Source of the DNA: Nageia nagi
Taxonomy: Eukaryota > Pinophyta
DNA: 64,000 bases
NCBI GenBank assembly: GCA_050084985.1
Contig: JBITNC010000001.1
Coordinates: forward strand, 187,922,001 to 187,986,000
Direction of reading: 5' to 3'
The translations under genes were made by a program, and so were the position numbers. The notes under the pieces are model-generated. The model worked only from the letters and a program-made list of their open reading frames with translations. It had not been told where the DNA came from and did not search any database. Position 1 is the stretch's first letter. Each line of letters starts with the position of its first letter. Below are positions 10,541 through 23,004 of this stretch, piece by piece.

Positions 10541-10761
10541 CAATGCTAGGAACCTCATTTTCTCAAATTCAAAAATTTCTCCTCTTCTACCCTTGCGCCA
10601 AAATAGCAGCAAATTGCAGATTTTTGCGCTCAAACATCATCATTTGTGCATCCTAGGGCTCGCACAAGCATTTGGAAGGCTAGCTATCACCACGTGGGAG
10701 TCATCTGCACCTGGAAACCCACGCAGCATTCTTGAGGACCCATGTTGCAAGTGAAAACACC

Positions 10762-13735
10762 ATGACTCCCTCTAAAGGCAAGACATTGTCTTCTTCTCCG
10801 GGCTCTCCACTTGCGCATTCGTCCTGTTCACAGTCCCATTCCCTGAGTTGTGCATGGAAGTCGATCACCACTGGCAGAAGGGAGAAAGAATCCTTCGAGA
10901 CATCATTATGGACTTTCGTCCCGAAGCCATTAATGCAGCATTTCAGTGGACTTCCGAGGGTGACTATGAGTATAGCGAGGCTAGGTCACTAGCATGCTAC
11001 CAGGAGACTCCCAGGGCAGTCGTTGCTATCAATAGCTGGATGTTGGAGGAACATCACGGGTTGAAGGGAAATGCACTCATTAATGCTCCTCACTCCAATT
11101 TCTACCCAAAAGTCGAGTTAATGATTCTCATGCTATCTAGAGTTCTCGGGAAAAAAGATGCTTCGAAGTTCGAAAAAGAGTTCTTTGGGTTCATTCTTAA
11201 GATTGCTAGAGGGAGAAGAATCAGGTGGAGCAAGGTGTTGAGTGACTCCATAGCTGATCAATTTTCGTCCATAGGTACAACTCGCAAATTCTACTCAATT
11301 CATACCTAGTAAACATGTTACTTCACGGCAAGTATAGATCTACAACGCAGGGTGAAACGGCTTGGATAGAAAGAGGAACTTACTCCATTTGGAAGTGCTA
11401 ACCCAAGTGGAAATTAGAGAGAAGGTGGGAAAGTTTCACAATGAAAAATGATGGATGGGAGTATGAAATATACAAGGAGCTCAAGGGAGAGATCACGGTT
11501 GCATGGATCTCCAATTCAACCCAAGATGCTTTGAAGAAGCATGGGGGCTCTTTCCTCCATCACCAACACTTCTCCAACATTCGTATACATGGATCAGTTG
11601 TACAGCCCTATCAGTTGCTAAGGTTCGTGAATAATAGAATATTGTTAACGAAGATAATGAGGCAATTGGCCTTCCTACATGAACAGGTATGGCAGAAAAA
11701 ATCGGCCACATCAAATCTATCGATTGCTATGGGAGAATATCAATGTAAGTTCTGGACGGATGTGGATGCTATGAACCAAGAGTTGGCCAGATTTAATTTC
11801 AAGAGGATGCCTGCTACCGACCATTATGATCCGAATCATAGGATACATTCATTCTTCATGAAGGAAAGGAAGAAACCTTATGAGCATAAGCCAATTGTAG
11901 ACGAAGAGCCTTTCTGGAATATCAACAATGAGGTAGAGATCAAGAGGATAAGAGAAAGGGTACACAAGGACGTAAATGATGCGCAACACCGTGTAGAGGC
12001 CACAATTAGCAAGAGACTCTTGCAGAATAGAAGAAGAAAACCTCAAGAGTCTACTTCCAGGGTCATGCAGTTCCCTCCAGTCAATAAGACACCAATTGGG
12101 CACTATGCGTCCATGCATGGCAAGAACCCAGTTAAGTGAGTTGTGCAGCAAGTACAGGCCACCATGGATGAGCATGACACAAGGGAGTTAGAGCATATGG
12201 CTACAGACAAGGTAGTGAGGTGTGTGCGAAATAGACATCAAGATCCCTCTCCACCACCAAGACCACCTAGGGCAACAACAATGGCAAAGTCACCTATTGT
12301 TCCACCATCCGGATCGTCAGCTTCCAATCCCTCTTATAGGCCTGATGAAAATCAAGAGGAAGGAGAGATTGGAGAATCAGAAGATGAACAAGGAGTGAAT
12401 GCAGCCCAAGATGAGGAGATCCCAAATGCACAGCAACAGGATGAGTCCGTGGAGATATTGGGAGGAACCCATAAGCCAGTGACATCAGAGCCATCCACAA
12501 GCAAGGACAAAGACCCAATGCAGGAGACAGTACAGAAGAGAGCTCAATTAAGAAGGACTCCGCAATCACGAGCTACAGAAGCTTCAGGTGAACACGATGG
12601 GCAAGAAGAGAGATCCTCCAAGTGACCAAAGAGAAGTACTGTTACCATTCAGGAGGCCATTGTGGACACTTATCAGCCATCACCTACGAATGAGTGGGGT
12701 GCCAACATGGAGGAGTGCCTTGATGTATTTAACATGGATGTCGAGGAAGAGTTTGAGGTGAAAGAGAAGAATGATCATCATGGAGAGAGCTCCACTCGCC
12801 CAGGGAAGACCCAGACATATATGCATTTAGCTGATAATGCCATTCACATCAAGACCGTAATAGCTGATAAAGAGAATCCACAATGCCTCGAAGACCTCAA
12901 GCAGATCAACAAAATAATCAATATAGGTCCAATTGGTTTGGCCAATCGGAAACATGCAATCATCTCCAACGCTTCAGCCATCACCAAGGATGGTATGATG
13001 AAAGACAAGGAGATCAAGAGTCTCAAGAAGGAGTTAGCGGCACAAAAGAAGTTGACTAAAGAGTTGGAGTCGGCTAAGGTACCCACTAAGGAGCTTCGGA
13101 AGATCAAGCCGCTTAAGGAGGGTATGATTGCAGTGAAACAAAAGCATATAGATGAGGTTCTAGTAGTAGTTCAACAGTTCATTGAGACACTAGAGAGGGT
13201 AGCGTTCGAGGAGTAGAAGCTCAAAGACATCATCGTGGAAAGGACCAATCTTCTCAGGGTCTTAGATTCTAGACGGCCTATGATCATGCAATTTGAGATG
13301 AAATAGGATCAAAAACTAGAAGATATAAAGTTTTGCGACGAATATTGGTTCTATTTGGGCGTGGTCAATCAGATAGCCACCCAATTTCAGGAAGTACAAA
13401 AGGATGTTCAAAAGCTCAATGACAAGGCAAACACTTGTCTTGAGCAAATGGAGTTCCTGGTGAAATTCCTTGATGATGATGCGGGCATCCGAGACAAAGA
13501 CCTGGTGGTGGTAGAGGTGAGACACTTCCTTCACAGTCTCATTATGACTGAAGATATCAACACTTTCCAGACTGGCAGTCACTTGGAGCATTTAATCAAA
13601 GCTCATGCGTAGGAGAAGGACATGTTGAGGGTCGTGGACAAGGTAGAGCATTATGTGGTGAAGAATGGGCCAAAGCTATCATAGATGCTGCATAGACTGG
13701 AGCTCATAGCCAAATTCTTAGATAATGACTTTTGA
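10762..13735 (+). pseudogene. long decayed gene, gag-like or mobile-domain-like, with coiled-coil C-terminus
   Basis: From the ATG at 10762 the frame runs MTPSKGKT, shifts near 10840 to MEVDHHWQKGERILRDIIMD, and shifts again near 11290. From 11399 to 13735 one frame is broken only by seven stops (11399, 12137, 12623, 13214, 13304, 13610, 13682), about 990 codons in all. An N-terminal globular part containing YPKVELMILMLSRVLG and a middle part (WTDVDAMNQELARFNFKRMP) are followed by a proline and acidic linker (PSPPPRPPR, EEGEIGESEDEQG) and Lys/Glu-rich coiled coils (KSLKKELAAQKKLTKELE). No zinc knuckle or pol domain is seen. It resembles the gag-like or plant-mobile-domain-like genes of large non-autonomous plant elements, but I cannot name the family. 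Confidence 0.55.
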
Positions 13736-14940
13736 GGGATGTGTTGAGGCGTTGGGCCCACCAAGCACCTAGTCACAATATTTGTTTTATTTTATTTTAT
13801 TTCATAGTTATTTTGCAGATTTTAATTTATTTGTTAATAAATTCCCAAGTTTGTGATGGATGAGGATTTGCTCCCACAAACTTGGAGGGTATCTTGTAAT
13901 GACATGTGGCATGTTTTTGTTGGACCATATTTTATTTTCTCGTAAATTACAATTAGTGTTAGGGAAACACTTGGGGTTGCTCCAAAAACTATAGATAGCC
14001 CATTTTGGGTCATTTGTAAGGGATTAGACATTTGTGCAAACTGGGCCACTTATATAATATTTTCAAACTTACAAGTTTCCCTTTTAGCAAATTGTGATAT
14101 AAATTTCAAGTGAAGTGAGCATGTTTTCATTTGAGATTATGGATGTGATTATGTGTTATATCTCCATGCTATCTTGAATGTTTGGGACATTTTGTAAATC
14201 TTTTAAAGATGGACAAAAGAGTGTTTGTAAATCTTTTGAAACATTTTAAGTAGCATGTGGTTGTAACATTCTATAGTCTGCATGTTGGATTAGTGTCTTC
14301 TGAGATAACTCGCATATGTCGTTTAACCTAAGAACTTCATTCCGTGTTTGAGTTCTATCCACATCCTATCTTGCCTTTCCATCGCTTCAGCTTCAAGCTC
14401 CCCTTGTCAAGACATTCGTGTCATTGTCTTTCAAGTCGGATTGGGAATGCGTGGAACCTAGACCAAACCCGTGCGAGTCCAATCTCCGAAATCCACACTA
14501 GTCAGTGAAAACATTGCCCTAAAGGCCCACTCATATATCACCGTCTATTTATAACCCTTTTATTTCTTTTTCTATTTCTTTGCACGGCTTTCGCAATAGA
14601 CCTTTTTTTTCTTTTGAGAAACAATCTTACTTAGACTAAGGACCCTTCGAGTCCTTGATTAACAAAATTCTATTTTGAGTTGGAAACAGCTTTAAACATC
14701 TCTACCAAATCACCTAAGTCAACCCGTGCACCCTTCACTTTCTAACCTTTGAGGTAAACAATCCTCATATCGGGTAGGGGTGACGCCCTACCACTCAAGT
14801 GTTGGAGTCTTTCCACTAAGCCTTGCAATACCATTTGCCAATCTACAGGGGTAAGAAAGAAAAAGCCCCCAACAGGAACCAACTTGGAACCAAGCATGAA
14901 ATTTTTGATAATGGTTGCAAGCAACATCATTTTCATGAGG
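13736..14940 (+). other. 3' flank of the decayed coiled-coil gene
   Basis: This non-coding, T-rich sequence includes a purine-rich stretch before TGTAATGACATGTGG at about 13893 that could be a polypurine tract and LTR start. No second copy of that LTR exists in the window. A short TATA-like stretch is at about 14052. No gene is supported. Confidence 0.4.
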
Positions 14941-15846
14941 AACCAGGAAAGTTATAGAGTATGGGGAGATATGAAACAGAAGAAAGAAGAGACAGAATTA
15001 AAAGATGGGAGAGAACTTGAGAAACTCAATGAGAAGAGATGCTACAAAGTTTGGAATTAAAACCAATCAATTGATGACAGATCAAAAGAAGCAATATGTT
15101 ACTGTTTTTGTTGTGGAAAATAGTGCTGTTCATTTTATGGAGAGCTGCAGCAGACATGAAGAATTAGATGATTTTTTGTTGTTGGGTATTGAGATGCTAT
15201 TAATAGCTAATACAGTGATAATATAGATAACTGACGGAGATGAGTTGCATACTGATGGACAGAGTCAAAAGCATTCAAGTGACAAAGCTGAAGCAACTGG
15301 TAAAGAAGTTATTTGTTTTGCTGTTCATTTTGTAGCACCACCAACTGGAACATTGGAACAGTCTTGCAAAAGATTTCTCAACAGATAGAAAAGCCAATAT
15401 ATAATGTAAGTGTTAAGCCAACAACTTTCTTGTTGAAGCAAGTGGAGAGCATGTGTATAGCATCTCTTGGTGTGCAGACCTTGTCTCTATTATACATAAC
15501 ACGCTTAGTATGTTGAAGGAACGAATTGTGCTAATGGTCTTGGTTAATGAGGTTATTGCTTATAAAGCAGTTGTGTAGTGGTTATTTGGAAAACATTTTG
15601 AGTTTGAAGACTTTTGTTGGGAGAAGGTACATAAAGAATTTGTGGACAGTCATCTCATGGCTGTGTTTTGTGTTGACTTATCATGGGGCATTGTTGATAT
15701 TGTAATTTTTGTTGATCAAGCAGCAACAAAAAGATGACACACACAGTGGATCTGGGACCCTGGAATTACAGCTGGTTATGATTATGGTTTGGTTCAGATT
15801 GGAAATGTTGAGCTTGTGATTGTATTGCTTGAGGACAAGCAATTTT
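14941..15846 (+). other. 3' internal part of the LTR element, unrecognised
   Basis: Fragmentary plus-strand frames are present, for example KQKKEETELKDGRELEKLNE near 14970, which may continue the coiled coil interrupted at 9117, and QQIEKPIYNVSVKPTTFLLK near 15380. Stops are frequent. The last part reads through the polypurine tract into the 3' LTR. The source of these frames is not recognised. Confidence 0.35.
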
Positions 15847-15859
15847 GGGAGGGGAGGAC
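15847..15859 (+). other. polypurine tract of the LTR element
   Basis: GGGAGGGGAGGAC lies directly before the TGTAATGTCCCC start of the 3' LTR, the expected place for second-strand priming. Confidence 0.8.
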
Positions 15860-16708
15860 TGTAATGTCCCCATTTTTGTTTATTGTGTGGGCCCCATTTA
15901 CTGTAATGCTATATCATGTAAATTGACCAAGTTAAAAAGCCAATATCGGCTAAGAAGTGGGATGCCCCTTTTTGTAGTGTGAGGAGTGTTCTAAGTATTA
16001 AAATATTGTGTGAGGAGTATTAATAGTGTGTTTTGTATTAAAATAATTGTCAAGTCATAACATAAAGTAGTGTTATGTTGTGGGGGCCACTTAATGAAGA
16101 ATTAGAAGCTCATGTTATATAAGGGAGAGGTGTGCCCCATTTGGTTATGTTACTAGGTATTTTGACATTGTAGGAGAGTTGCGGGCTGAAACCTTCTGCA
16201 GATTTAGTAGATGCCCTAGTGTTCAAAAGTAGTCAACCATTGCAACTAAAGAGATGTGCCCTTGCTCTTGGTTGAGTTAGAGAGCAAATCCACCCAAGGT
16301 TTACATTGGAGTATTTCAGTTTCAGATTTCAGTGTGAGGGTTTGGTACACTATTTTGGTGTATTTCAAAGCATTTTTTCCCTAGAGGAGGGTTGCCCAGC
16401 TTTGGGTGATTTCTTGTAGTGTTTTGGAGGATTTTTGTGGAGTTAATGTGTGCACTAGCCTCCTAGAGGGGGACGTCCAGCTTAGGGCTTTGTTATTCTG
16501 CATTTTGGTGGTTGATTTGTGATAGGTTTTGGCTGATCTATCCATTTGTACTTGCAGTAAAATTTAACAAAAATTATATGGCCAAATCTATGCCATTTTA
16601 TGTGATTTGGAGTTATTTTCTTTGAGTATTTGCAGATCTGAATTTTAACTTAATAAATCTGATATTGCATGCAAGTTTTTCTAATATTTCTGAGTTGGGG
16701 TTATTGCA
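15860..16708 (+). repeat. 3' LTR of the gene-capturing element
   Basis: The 849-bp direct repeat of 4748..5616 begins TGTAATGTCCCC and ends GGGGTTATTGCA. Scattered differences from the left copy indicate an old insertion. The sequence after it (TAGTT) does not repeat the left flank. Confidence 0.85.
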
Positions 16709-19700
16709 TAGTTGTTGAAGAATTGTAAAAGGAGTTAAAAGAACGAACAATGAATGTTTCACACAAAGCAAGAAATGCGAGAGAAGTGAAGCAAAATAAG
16801 ATACTCCAATAAAAGCAAGAAATTGAAGATGAGTGCACCAAATAATTGATGTGGCTCCTTAGACCCAAATAATATCATAAATGAAAAAAGTGAACAAATG
16901 ATTAACATGATACAACAGACATGCTATATTTAGGTGAACAGTAGGAACACGAATGTTTCACATCCACCACTGAATATTACATATGACCAATTTTGATCCA
17001 TATAACAAATAATCTACCAATAGAATTACACAATAGTATCAATCCCAAGAAACAAGTATCCTCAAATGATAGTAGATTAAGTGACAACTGCATATTGTGT
17101 AATAAATACTAATGTTAATAAACACAAGACTGATGCTAAGCCAAACTTAACCTCTAATAGTTACCCTGAGCAAATGATATATCAAGTTACAAATTTAGCA
17201 TAAAATTTTGAAATTACTTAAAAAGTCACTTAAATTGGTCTCCTTTCCTTCTCTAAGAATCGTTTAGATTCCAGAATTTCACCTGAAGTTTTGAAGGTTG
17301 GAAATTGACAAGCGAATTTTTTTAATATTTTTATATTTACTTGGCATGTTTACTCATGTGCATGTCTCAAATAGGCTCAATGCATAATGTTGGACTTTGA
17401 TTCCATAAAAGGTGCATTTCCTACACATGCCCAATATGGATGCATCTCAGAGCAAGCATTTGCACGGCCATGAACTCTAGAAAAGTAAAAAGGGGTTCCT
17501 ACTTGACACAGATTTTTGTCTTGGACAGCATGGCAAAATTGATTTCTAAAATATCATACAATTTAACAACAATGCTAGATAAAAAGCATTGTAATATCCA
17601 AGCATGTTTCCCTATAAGGAAAGAAAGGGACATATTGAAGGATGAAACATAAATTGACTAAGCATCATAGCAATAACCAAATTTAATACCCATATCAAAA
17701 GTGAAGTGTTTCTATGAGTTTTTGGATTCCAAACAAGACATGAAGTATGTTACTGACAAATCTATATAGCAAAGCATAACACATAGTATTTCAATTTCGC
17801 TCTGATGTTCAGTTATAGAAGTACATGGAAACTAACTGTTGAAGGAATCTGTTATCCATCCTTAGGAAACCATATCAGGCTTGCTATCCTTGAGCCATGG
17901 CATAGTTGACAAGTATAAAAAGACAATTCATATTCCACATATTTGCACTATCAAAAATAAATTAACATCATTTCCATATGTTTCCTCTTTTCCTAATACA
18001 GTATGGGCTGAAGAAAAAAGACTTGTAAAAGGGGCAAGAAAGAAATATGCAATAAAATAGTTTGAAGACAAATAAGAAAGAGTATTCTTAACAATTCTCA
18101 ATCTATAATTGAATGAAATTCCTTGAACATAGCAAGAGAACAGTTGTTGTAGAGATGACCCTCGAAGAAACTTCTGTATTGCTGAATTTTACAGAAACAT
18201 TTTAAATACACTTGTCAAAGACTAGACATATTGCTAGATTTGCTAAGATTCATATGACGATATCAAGGATAGTCTCTGTAGCTTGTGGCCATGATGCAAA
18301 TTTTGTGAGATTGGCTTGTGCAAGAAGGACAATCCATCGATATCATTCAGAAAAACAGCCATGTTTATTTCTGAAATTCGTATTTTCCAGATCATGTAGT
18401 AAACAATGTCGCAAGACATGGTTAATTCAAAGATAGATGTGAAACTTGAATGACGACCTCTTTCAACCATGTGAATGTAAATTCTTCCTATTGTTTCTAT
18501 TTGCAACTTTTATTTGAAGGCATCCTCTGCTTTGATGCAGAAATAGTTCAATTTCTTGCATTCTAAATCTCTATTTATGCTCACATCTATTCTTGGTTCA
18601 ATTTTGTTCTGTGCTCTATCCATTGCTTTGATACTCCATCAAAAAGATTGTTGGTGTGATTCTTCTTTTCAGCAGTGACATGTGACAATAGAGAAGACTT
18701 TTTCCTTAAAGCAGATAGAGAATGTGAATATCATAGAAATTTCTTCCTTTTGCATTGTGAAAGAAACTCTCACTATAACGACTTTCAAGACTCTCATTGT
18801 GAATTGGAAACTGCCAAGCTATGTTTTTCCTTCACTCTAATCAGATTTTACAATGAACTTGAAAATCTAAAAGTATAAGATATGCCATAGTCTAATTCAC
18901 AATAGAGCATTAGTTATTGATTATGAATGCAAGTGCTTAACCTTCTTGTAAAAATACCAATCTTCCAATTCTAATATCATTTGCATTTTCTCAAGCTGCC
19001 CTCCAAAAGGAATTACTCATGCTTTCTCTCACATAGGAGGTTCAGGAATCTCTCAATGTAACAATCTTCTCGCCTTAAACAAAGCGAATGGTTGTTGCTC
19101 TCTCCCAAAAGGGTATACATGAGGATGCTCATTTTTAAGGATTAGTCAAGGATGACCCTAAGCCATCTCCAATCTAGGCTTTGTGGTGTTTGGTGTTCGC
19201 AAAAACAATCTAACATCTTCGACACCTCATGCAATCTCCAAGTCCATCCCTAAATTGTCTTAAGGAATACCCAAGTTTCCCCTATAACCTAACACTGTAA
19301 CACATAAAGGACTGAGAAAATAGTAGTAATGATGATGATAAAAGCACGCACACAAACATGAAAACAATTCAAAGAATAAAAGTGGGCAATTGTTTGATAT
19401 CAGCTCTTATTGTTTACAGGAACTAAGCTATATACAGCCCCATTCACTTTCTCAAGTATAGGTTTACCTCTAGATAAGAAGAGAAGCTGATTCTGGTGCA
19501 TAGTGTCTTACAGCTTCAGGATCAAAGAACTCCTAAGTATTGACGGAAACTAATACCATATTGGAATGTTGACCCTAAGAATGACAAACATAATCATAGG
19601 TGGGGATTCCACTGGTCACATTTTGCTTTTTGGGAGTGACTTTAAGAACATCAATGTTGATAATGCAATGTTAACTAACATAGACCAGATAAATACAAAC

Positions 19701-20758
19701 CCAAGGTTTAGTCTTTATTAGACAAGCTTAGTTTTCTCTATCATATCATTGATGTGGACAATATAGCATTAGTTTTAACTTTTTACTTATTGCATATTGA
19801 ACATAACAAAATCAAGTACAATGTCAGATGATGGGAACTTGGTACAAGAGGAGGACCATCTCACCATGGTTTTCAAGATAAAAAGCTTCCAACATTTTCA
19901 AAACAATAATACTTTTGTAAACACATTTGAAAGCATGAGTCTGCAGTGCTCCAACCTAAATTGTCTAGGTCTTGCTATCCATAAGTACAAGAAGTCTCAA
20001 ACAAGATCACTTATTTATAGAATAAGAAAAGCATCATTTTAGTTCAAAAGGTCAAATCAAAACATGTAGTAGATCCAAAATTGGTAATCAGTATTTATTT
20101 CATTATATGTTCTTATGATCAGATGTGCATAAATGAGACCAAAAGGACAAGAATAACTGACATACTGACAAGTAGGTCAGCAGATCATGAAGCTGAGACT
20201 AGCCATGTCCTGTACATGAAAAATAATATTTTTTCACCAAATAAGGGCACACTGTAAGATGAAATCTAGAGCAGCCATTGGGATTGAGAAACATTTAAAT
20301 AACCAACTTCCACAAAAAAGACTCATGTGCTCAAGACAATCTTGAAGCCCATTTTTAATCATCTAGAGAAAAATGCACACCACATTTGATAGGGGAAAAT
20401 TTTCAAAAGCATGGCTGGAATTTTAGTATTTTTTTTTGTCGTCCAACATGAGGACTATTCATAGGCAGATAGATAAACACATACTCCGGATCACAAAGTG
20501 TGATCCCAAATGTATGCCATTTGGTAGGTTTCACAGCAATAAAAAAGCTTAACGTAGTGTACATAGTTGTTTCATGTTTTACAACAAATATCACAACACC
20601 TTATGAGAAAGCAACATGCTTGCATTAACATTTAGTACTACAGAAAACAATTGGTTCTTAAAAGAGAAGTTTGCATGAACAGAAAATTAAATAGAAAAGA
20701 TGCCTATTCAACAAGTAGTTCCCTTGCTAATAATAGTTTATCAAAAAAATAAACTCAC
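16709..20758 (-). other. 5' portion of intron 1, no features recognised
   Basis: About 4 kb of AT-rich sequence between the old LTR element and coding exon 1. Short frames occur on both strands but none shows family motifs or protein-like composition. It probably represents the original intron plus unrecognisable old insertions. Confidence 0.6.
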
Positions 20759-21072
20759 CCAACAATATATATGCGAAGGTAAACAGCAGAGTCAAGACCT
20801 GCATGATCAATAAGCTCATCCTCTGGCATTTTCAAAGCCTCTGGCATCCAGTTGAGAAACTTAAGGTATGTTTTATAATCCAAATTAACAAATTTACTAA
20901 CATATGCACCCGCATGTTTAGGACTCTCCCTTGCCTTTATAAGATACCATTTAGGAGAGTACACCCTATCATTAATTGGTTGCAATCTAAGGATAGCAAA
21001 AGCCAACAAGAACACAAACGCTGATAGAAGATTAATGGCTGCTGAAAGCCCAATATCCACAAGATTTGCCAT
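20759..21072 (-). CDS. OSCA: OSCA/CSC1-like channel, first coding exon
   Basis: The ATG at 21072 is preceded in frame by TAG, so the start is firm. The 314-bp exon encodes MANLVDIGLSAAINLLSAF, the first membrane helix of the family, then ILRLQPINDRVYSPKWYL, FVNLDYKTYLKFLNWMPEAL, and MPEDELIDHAGLDSAVYLRI. The last two are conserved signatures of plant OSCA1-type channels. It ends GTTGG at the donor GTGAGTTT; the split Gly codon is completed by exon 2. OSCA channels open on hyperosmotic or mechanical tension and admit calcium across the plasma membrane. The gene reads from right to left and is the only clearly intact host gene in the window. Confidence 0.95.
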
Positions 21073-21113
21073 CTAAATCAGTTCCGATTGTCCCTTTAAT
21101 AGTTCCTTACTGC
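21073..21113 (-). other. 5'UTR part of the first coding exon
   Basis: A minus-strand acceptor TTGATGTTTCAG|GCAGT ends just above 21113, placing 41 nt of leader before the ATG. This implies a 5'UTR intron. Confidence 0.6.
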
Positions 21114-22577
21114 CTGAAACATCAACAGAAGTTATACAAATCAAATAAATCTTGTCTTGCATTTTGACAATGCATACCTACCAATAAATGATATGCAGAT
21201 AAAGCATTGTAATTAAGAAAGAGCACAAGATAATGCTACGTAAATAAATATGGTAATATGTATTTCATACAACTTCTGTAGGGGAACTGCCTTCAAATAG
21301 CATAGAAATGACAACACAGATTTCCATGATAGAGAATCAAAGGAAAACCAAACAGTCGCATTGATATGTATCTTTACTACAATTTTTTGCTGTTACTTTG
21401 CCAGATACTGAACCACACAACTATGCTCCAGAATTCATCTGTGTCTCACTTTTTAGAGTATCTAGTGTAAACATAGGACCACAAGTAAAATGACATCAAA
21501 GTAAACGATACAATGTAATTGTAATGTATCAGAGGATGTTCCTTTGGCATAGATTTGGACTTGAGAAAGCCTTCGTGAATTAAGTGCAATAAGCGCACAT
21601 TCCTTAAGACTCATATATGCAAAGAACGACATAGAAAATAGCATAAAATACATAATTTAGAACCGTGTGACTGGCATAAAGTGTCCTTGTTAATTAATAA
21701 GGAGAAATGGAAAGAACTGCTACTACAAAAGGCAAAAACACTACAAAGCAGAGAATCAAATGCTAGAGATTTGTGGTTGATTGAAGGAACAGTGAAAACA
21801 AACACAGAAAAGGGCATACCGAGTTCAAAAAAGGAAGCTATTTCAGCAGAAATTTTCAGAAAACAGAGATGGAGCAGACAAAGGCCTCTTATATAAACTA
21901 AATACGTCTAATTGCCAATGTACTTACCTAAATTTCTATAAAATAATTGCTGTATGTATGTAATTCTCTAGAATAAAAAGAAATTCTTTGTAATTTTTTT
22001 AGGAATGGTAAAGATAGTTCTTTTCATGTTAAAAGTTGCCTATATTGTGTACAAAGCATAAAGAATTTTAAGTAAACAAAAATTTCGACAGACGTATTTT
22101 TCTTTCCTTGAGAATAAATTTTATAGAAATCTAAATCAAAAAATATAAAGGAAGTATCTCTTTTCATGAAAATTTACAAAATATTTGTAAGAAATACAAA
22201 CTCTAGTTACCAAATGCCTTTCCGCAGAAGTTTAATTTCCTATTATTTTGCATACACTACAGGCCGGCTATTACTCCAAAATTTAAAAAATATACTTTTC
22301 TCGAAAGTAAATAACTACATTTAACTAATCTAACTATAAAAAGTTAAGAAGAATTTCAAGATGAAAAGGATTATTGAGGCTCTCAGAATTTGTAAAGATG
22401 CACACATGGTTTAAATTTTCTCAGAGACAACTTCCAAACACTACGCAATTCACGCTCTTCAGGTGTATAAATATTCACATTATGCACAAATTTCATGAAA
22501 TCAATCACCGTCTGGAATTCCTAACGCCTGTAATTTCAAGAAACCAGAATGAAAAAGAAAACAAAATAGTATCTTAC
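21114..22577 (-). other. proposed 5'UTR intron of the OSCA-like gene
   Basis: A strong donor, ACAACG|GTAAGATAC, lies at 22577 and the TTTCAG acceptor at 21114, giving an intron of 1464 bp. The body is AT-rich with no recognised genes. Leader introns are common in this family, but the pairing is my inference. Confidence 0.5.
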
Positions 22578-22985
22578 CGTTGTAAAACAGCTGTGAATAG
22601 CTTAAGTGCTCCTTGCTTTCCTCCTCTCCCGTCTAACTTTCTCTAACACACTTAATCTGTATGTTGTGACCATAACAAAGAGCTATTCTGCATCTAAAAC
22701 TAAAAATGATCTCTTCTTATCGAAGTTGAGATCTTTTAAGTGCAAGAAATTGAAGGCAATTACAGCAGAACAGCTCAGTAAACCCTCTTCGGCAAACAGT
22801 TTTTAGGCGTTAATGGCCACAACTTCCAAGACAGGAGATTTCTCTAGATTGCCGACAAACGGAGTAGTTCCAAACTAAACCACATCCAGGCAATGATCTT
22901 ATCGGCAAGAGAAAAAAGAAATTTAAACTTTTTGGTAAGACGGAAGTTTTTAATTTTCTCCCACTCTGCTTTCTTCCCGTTACAA
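22578..22985 (-). other. proposed non-coding first exon (5'UTR)
   Basis: Upstream of the GTAAGATAC donor the sequence is less AT-rich than the intron and lies downstream of a TATA-like TTTATTTATT at about 23014..23025 on the minus strand. The upper boundary (transcription start) is a guess. Confidence 0.35.
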
Positions 22986-23004
22986 AGCTAAAACAGCACC
23001 GACA

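Larger units (their letters stand above)
4748..16708 (+). mobile_element. LTR retroelement without recognisable gag-pol, carrying captured host-gene fragments
   Basis: Two related direct repeats (4748..5616 and 15860..16708) bracket ~10.2 kb. A primer-binding site follows the left LTR and a polypurine tract precedes the right one. No protease, integrase, reverse transcriptase or RNase H motif is seen inside, so it depends on another element for mobility. It carries an element-specific open stretch (6296..7228), three host-gene fragments (7481..9117), a hairpin-repeat array and a long decayed coiled-coil gene (10762..13735). Target duplications are not evident (TATTC against TAGTT) and the LTRs have diverged visibly, so the insertion is old. 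It lies antisense in intron 1 of the OSCA-like gene. Confidence 0.82.
2359..20758 (-). other. giant intron 1 (18.4 kb) of the OSCA-like gene
   Basis: The donor is GTTGG|GTGAGTTT just below 20759 and the acceptor is GTTTGCAG at 2359..2366. The intron holds a TIR element with a nested solo LTR (2958..4640) and an old LTR element (4748..16708), both transcribed opposite to the gene where orientation can be told. Without these insertions it would be about 4.8 kb. Very long introns filled with old LTR elements are well known in conifers and other gymnosperms. Correct splicing is inferred from the matching phase and the conserved protein on both sides. Confidence 0.88.

Noticed and set aside
4748-16708. 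5-bp target-site duplication for the gene-capturing element
   Set aside because: The flanks are TATTC and TAGTT; they do not match well enough, so I report the LTR pair only.
4748-16708. Gag-pol of the old LTR element
   Set aside because: I searched the translated frames for reverse transcriptase, integrase, protease and RNase H motifs and found none.
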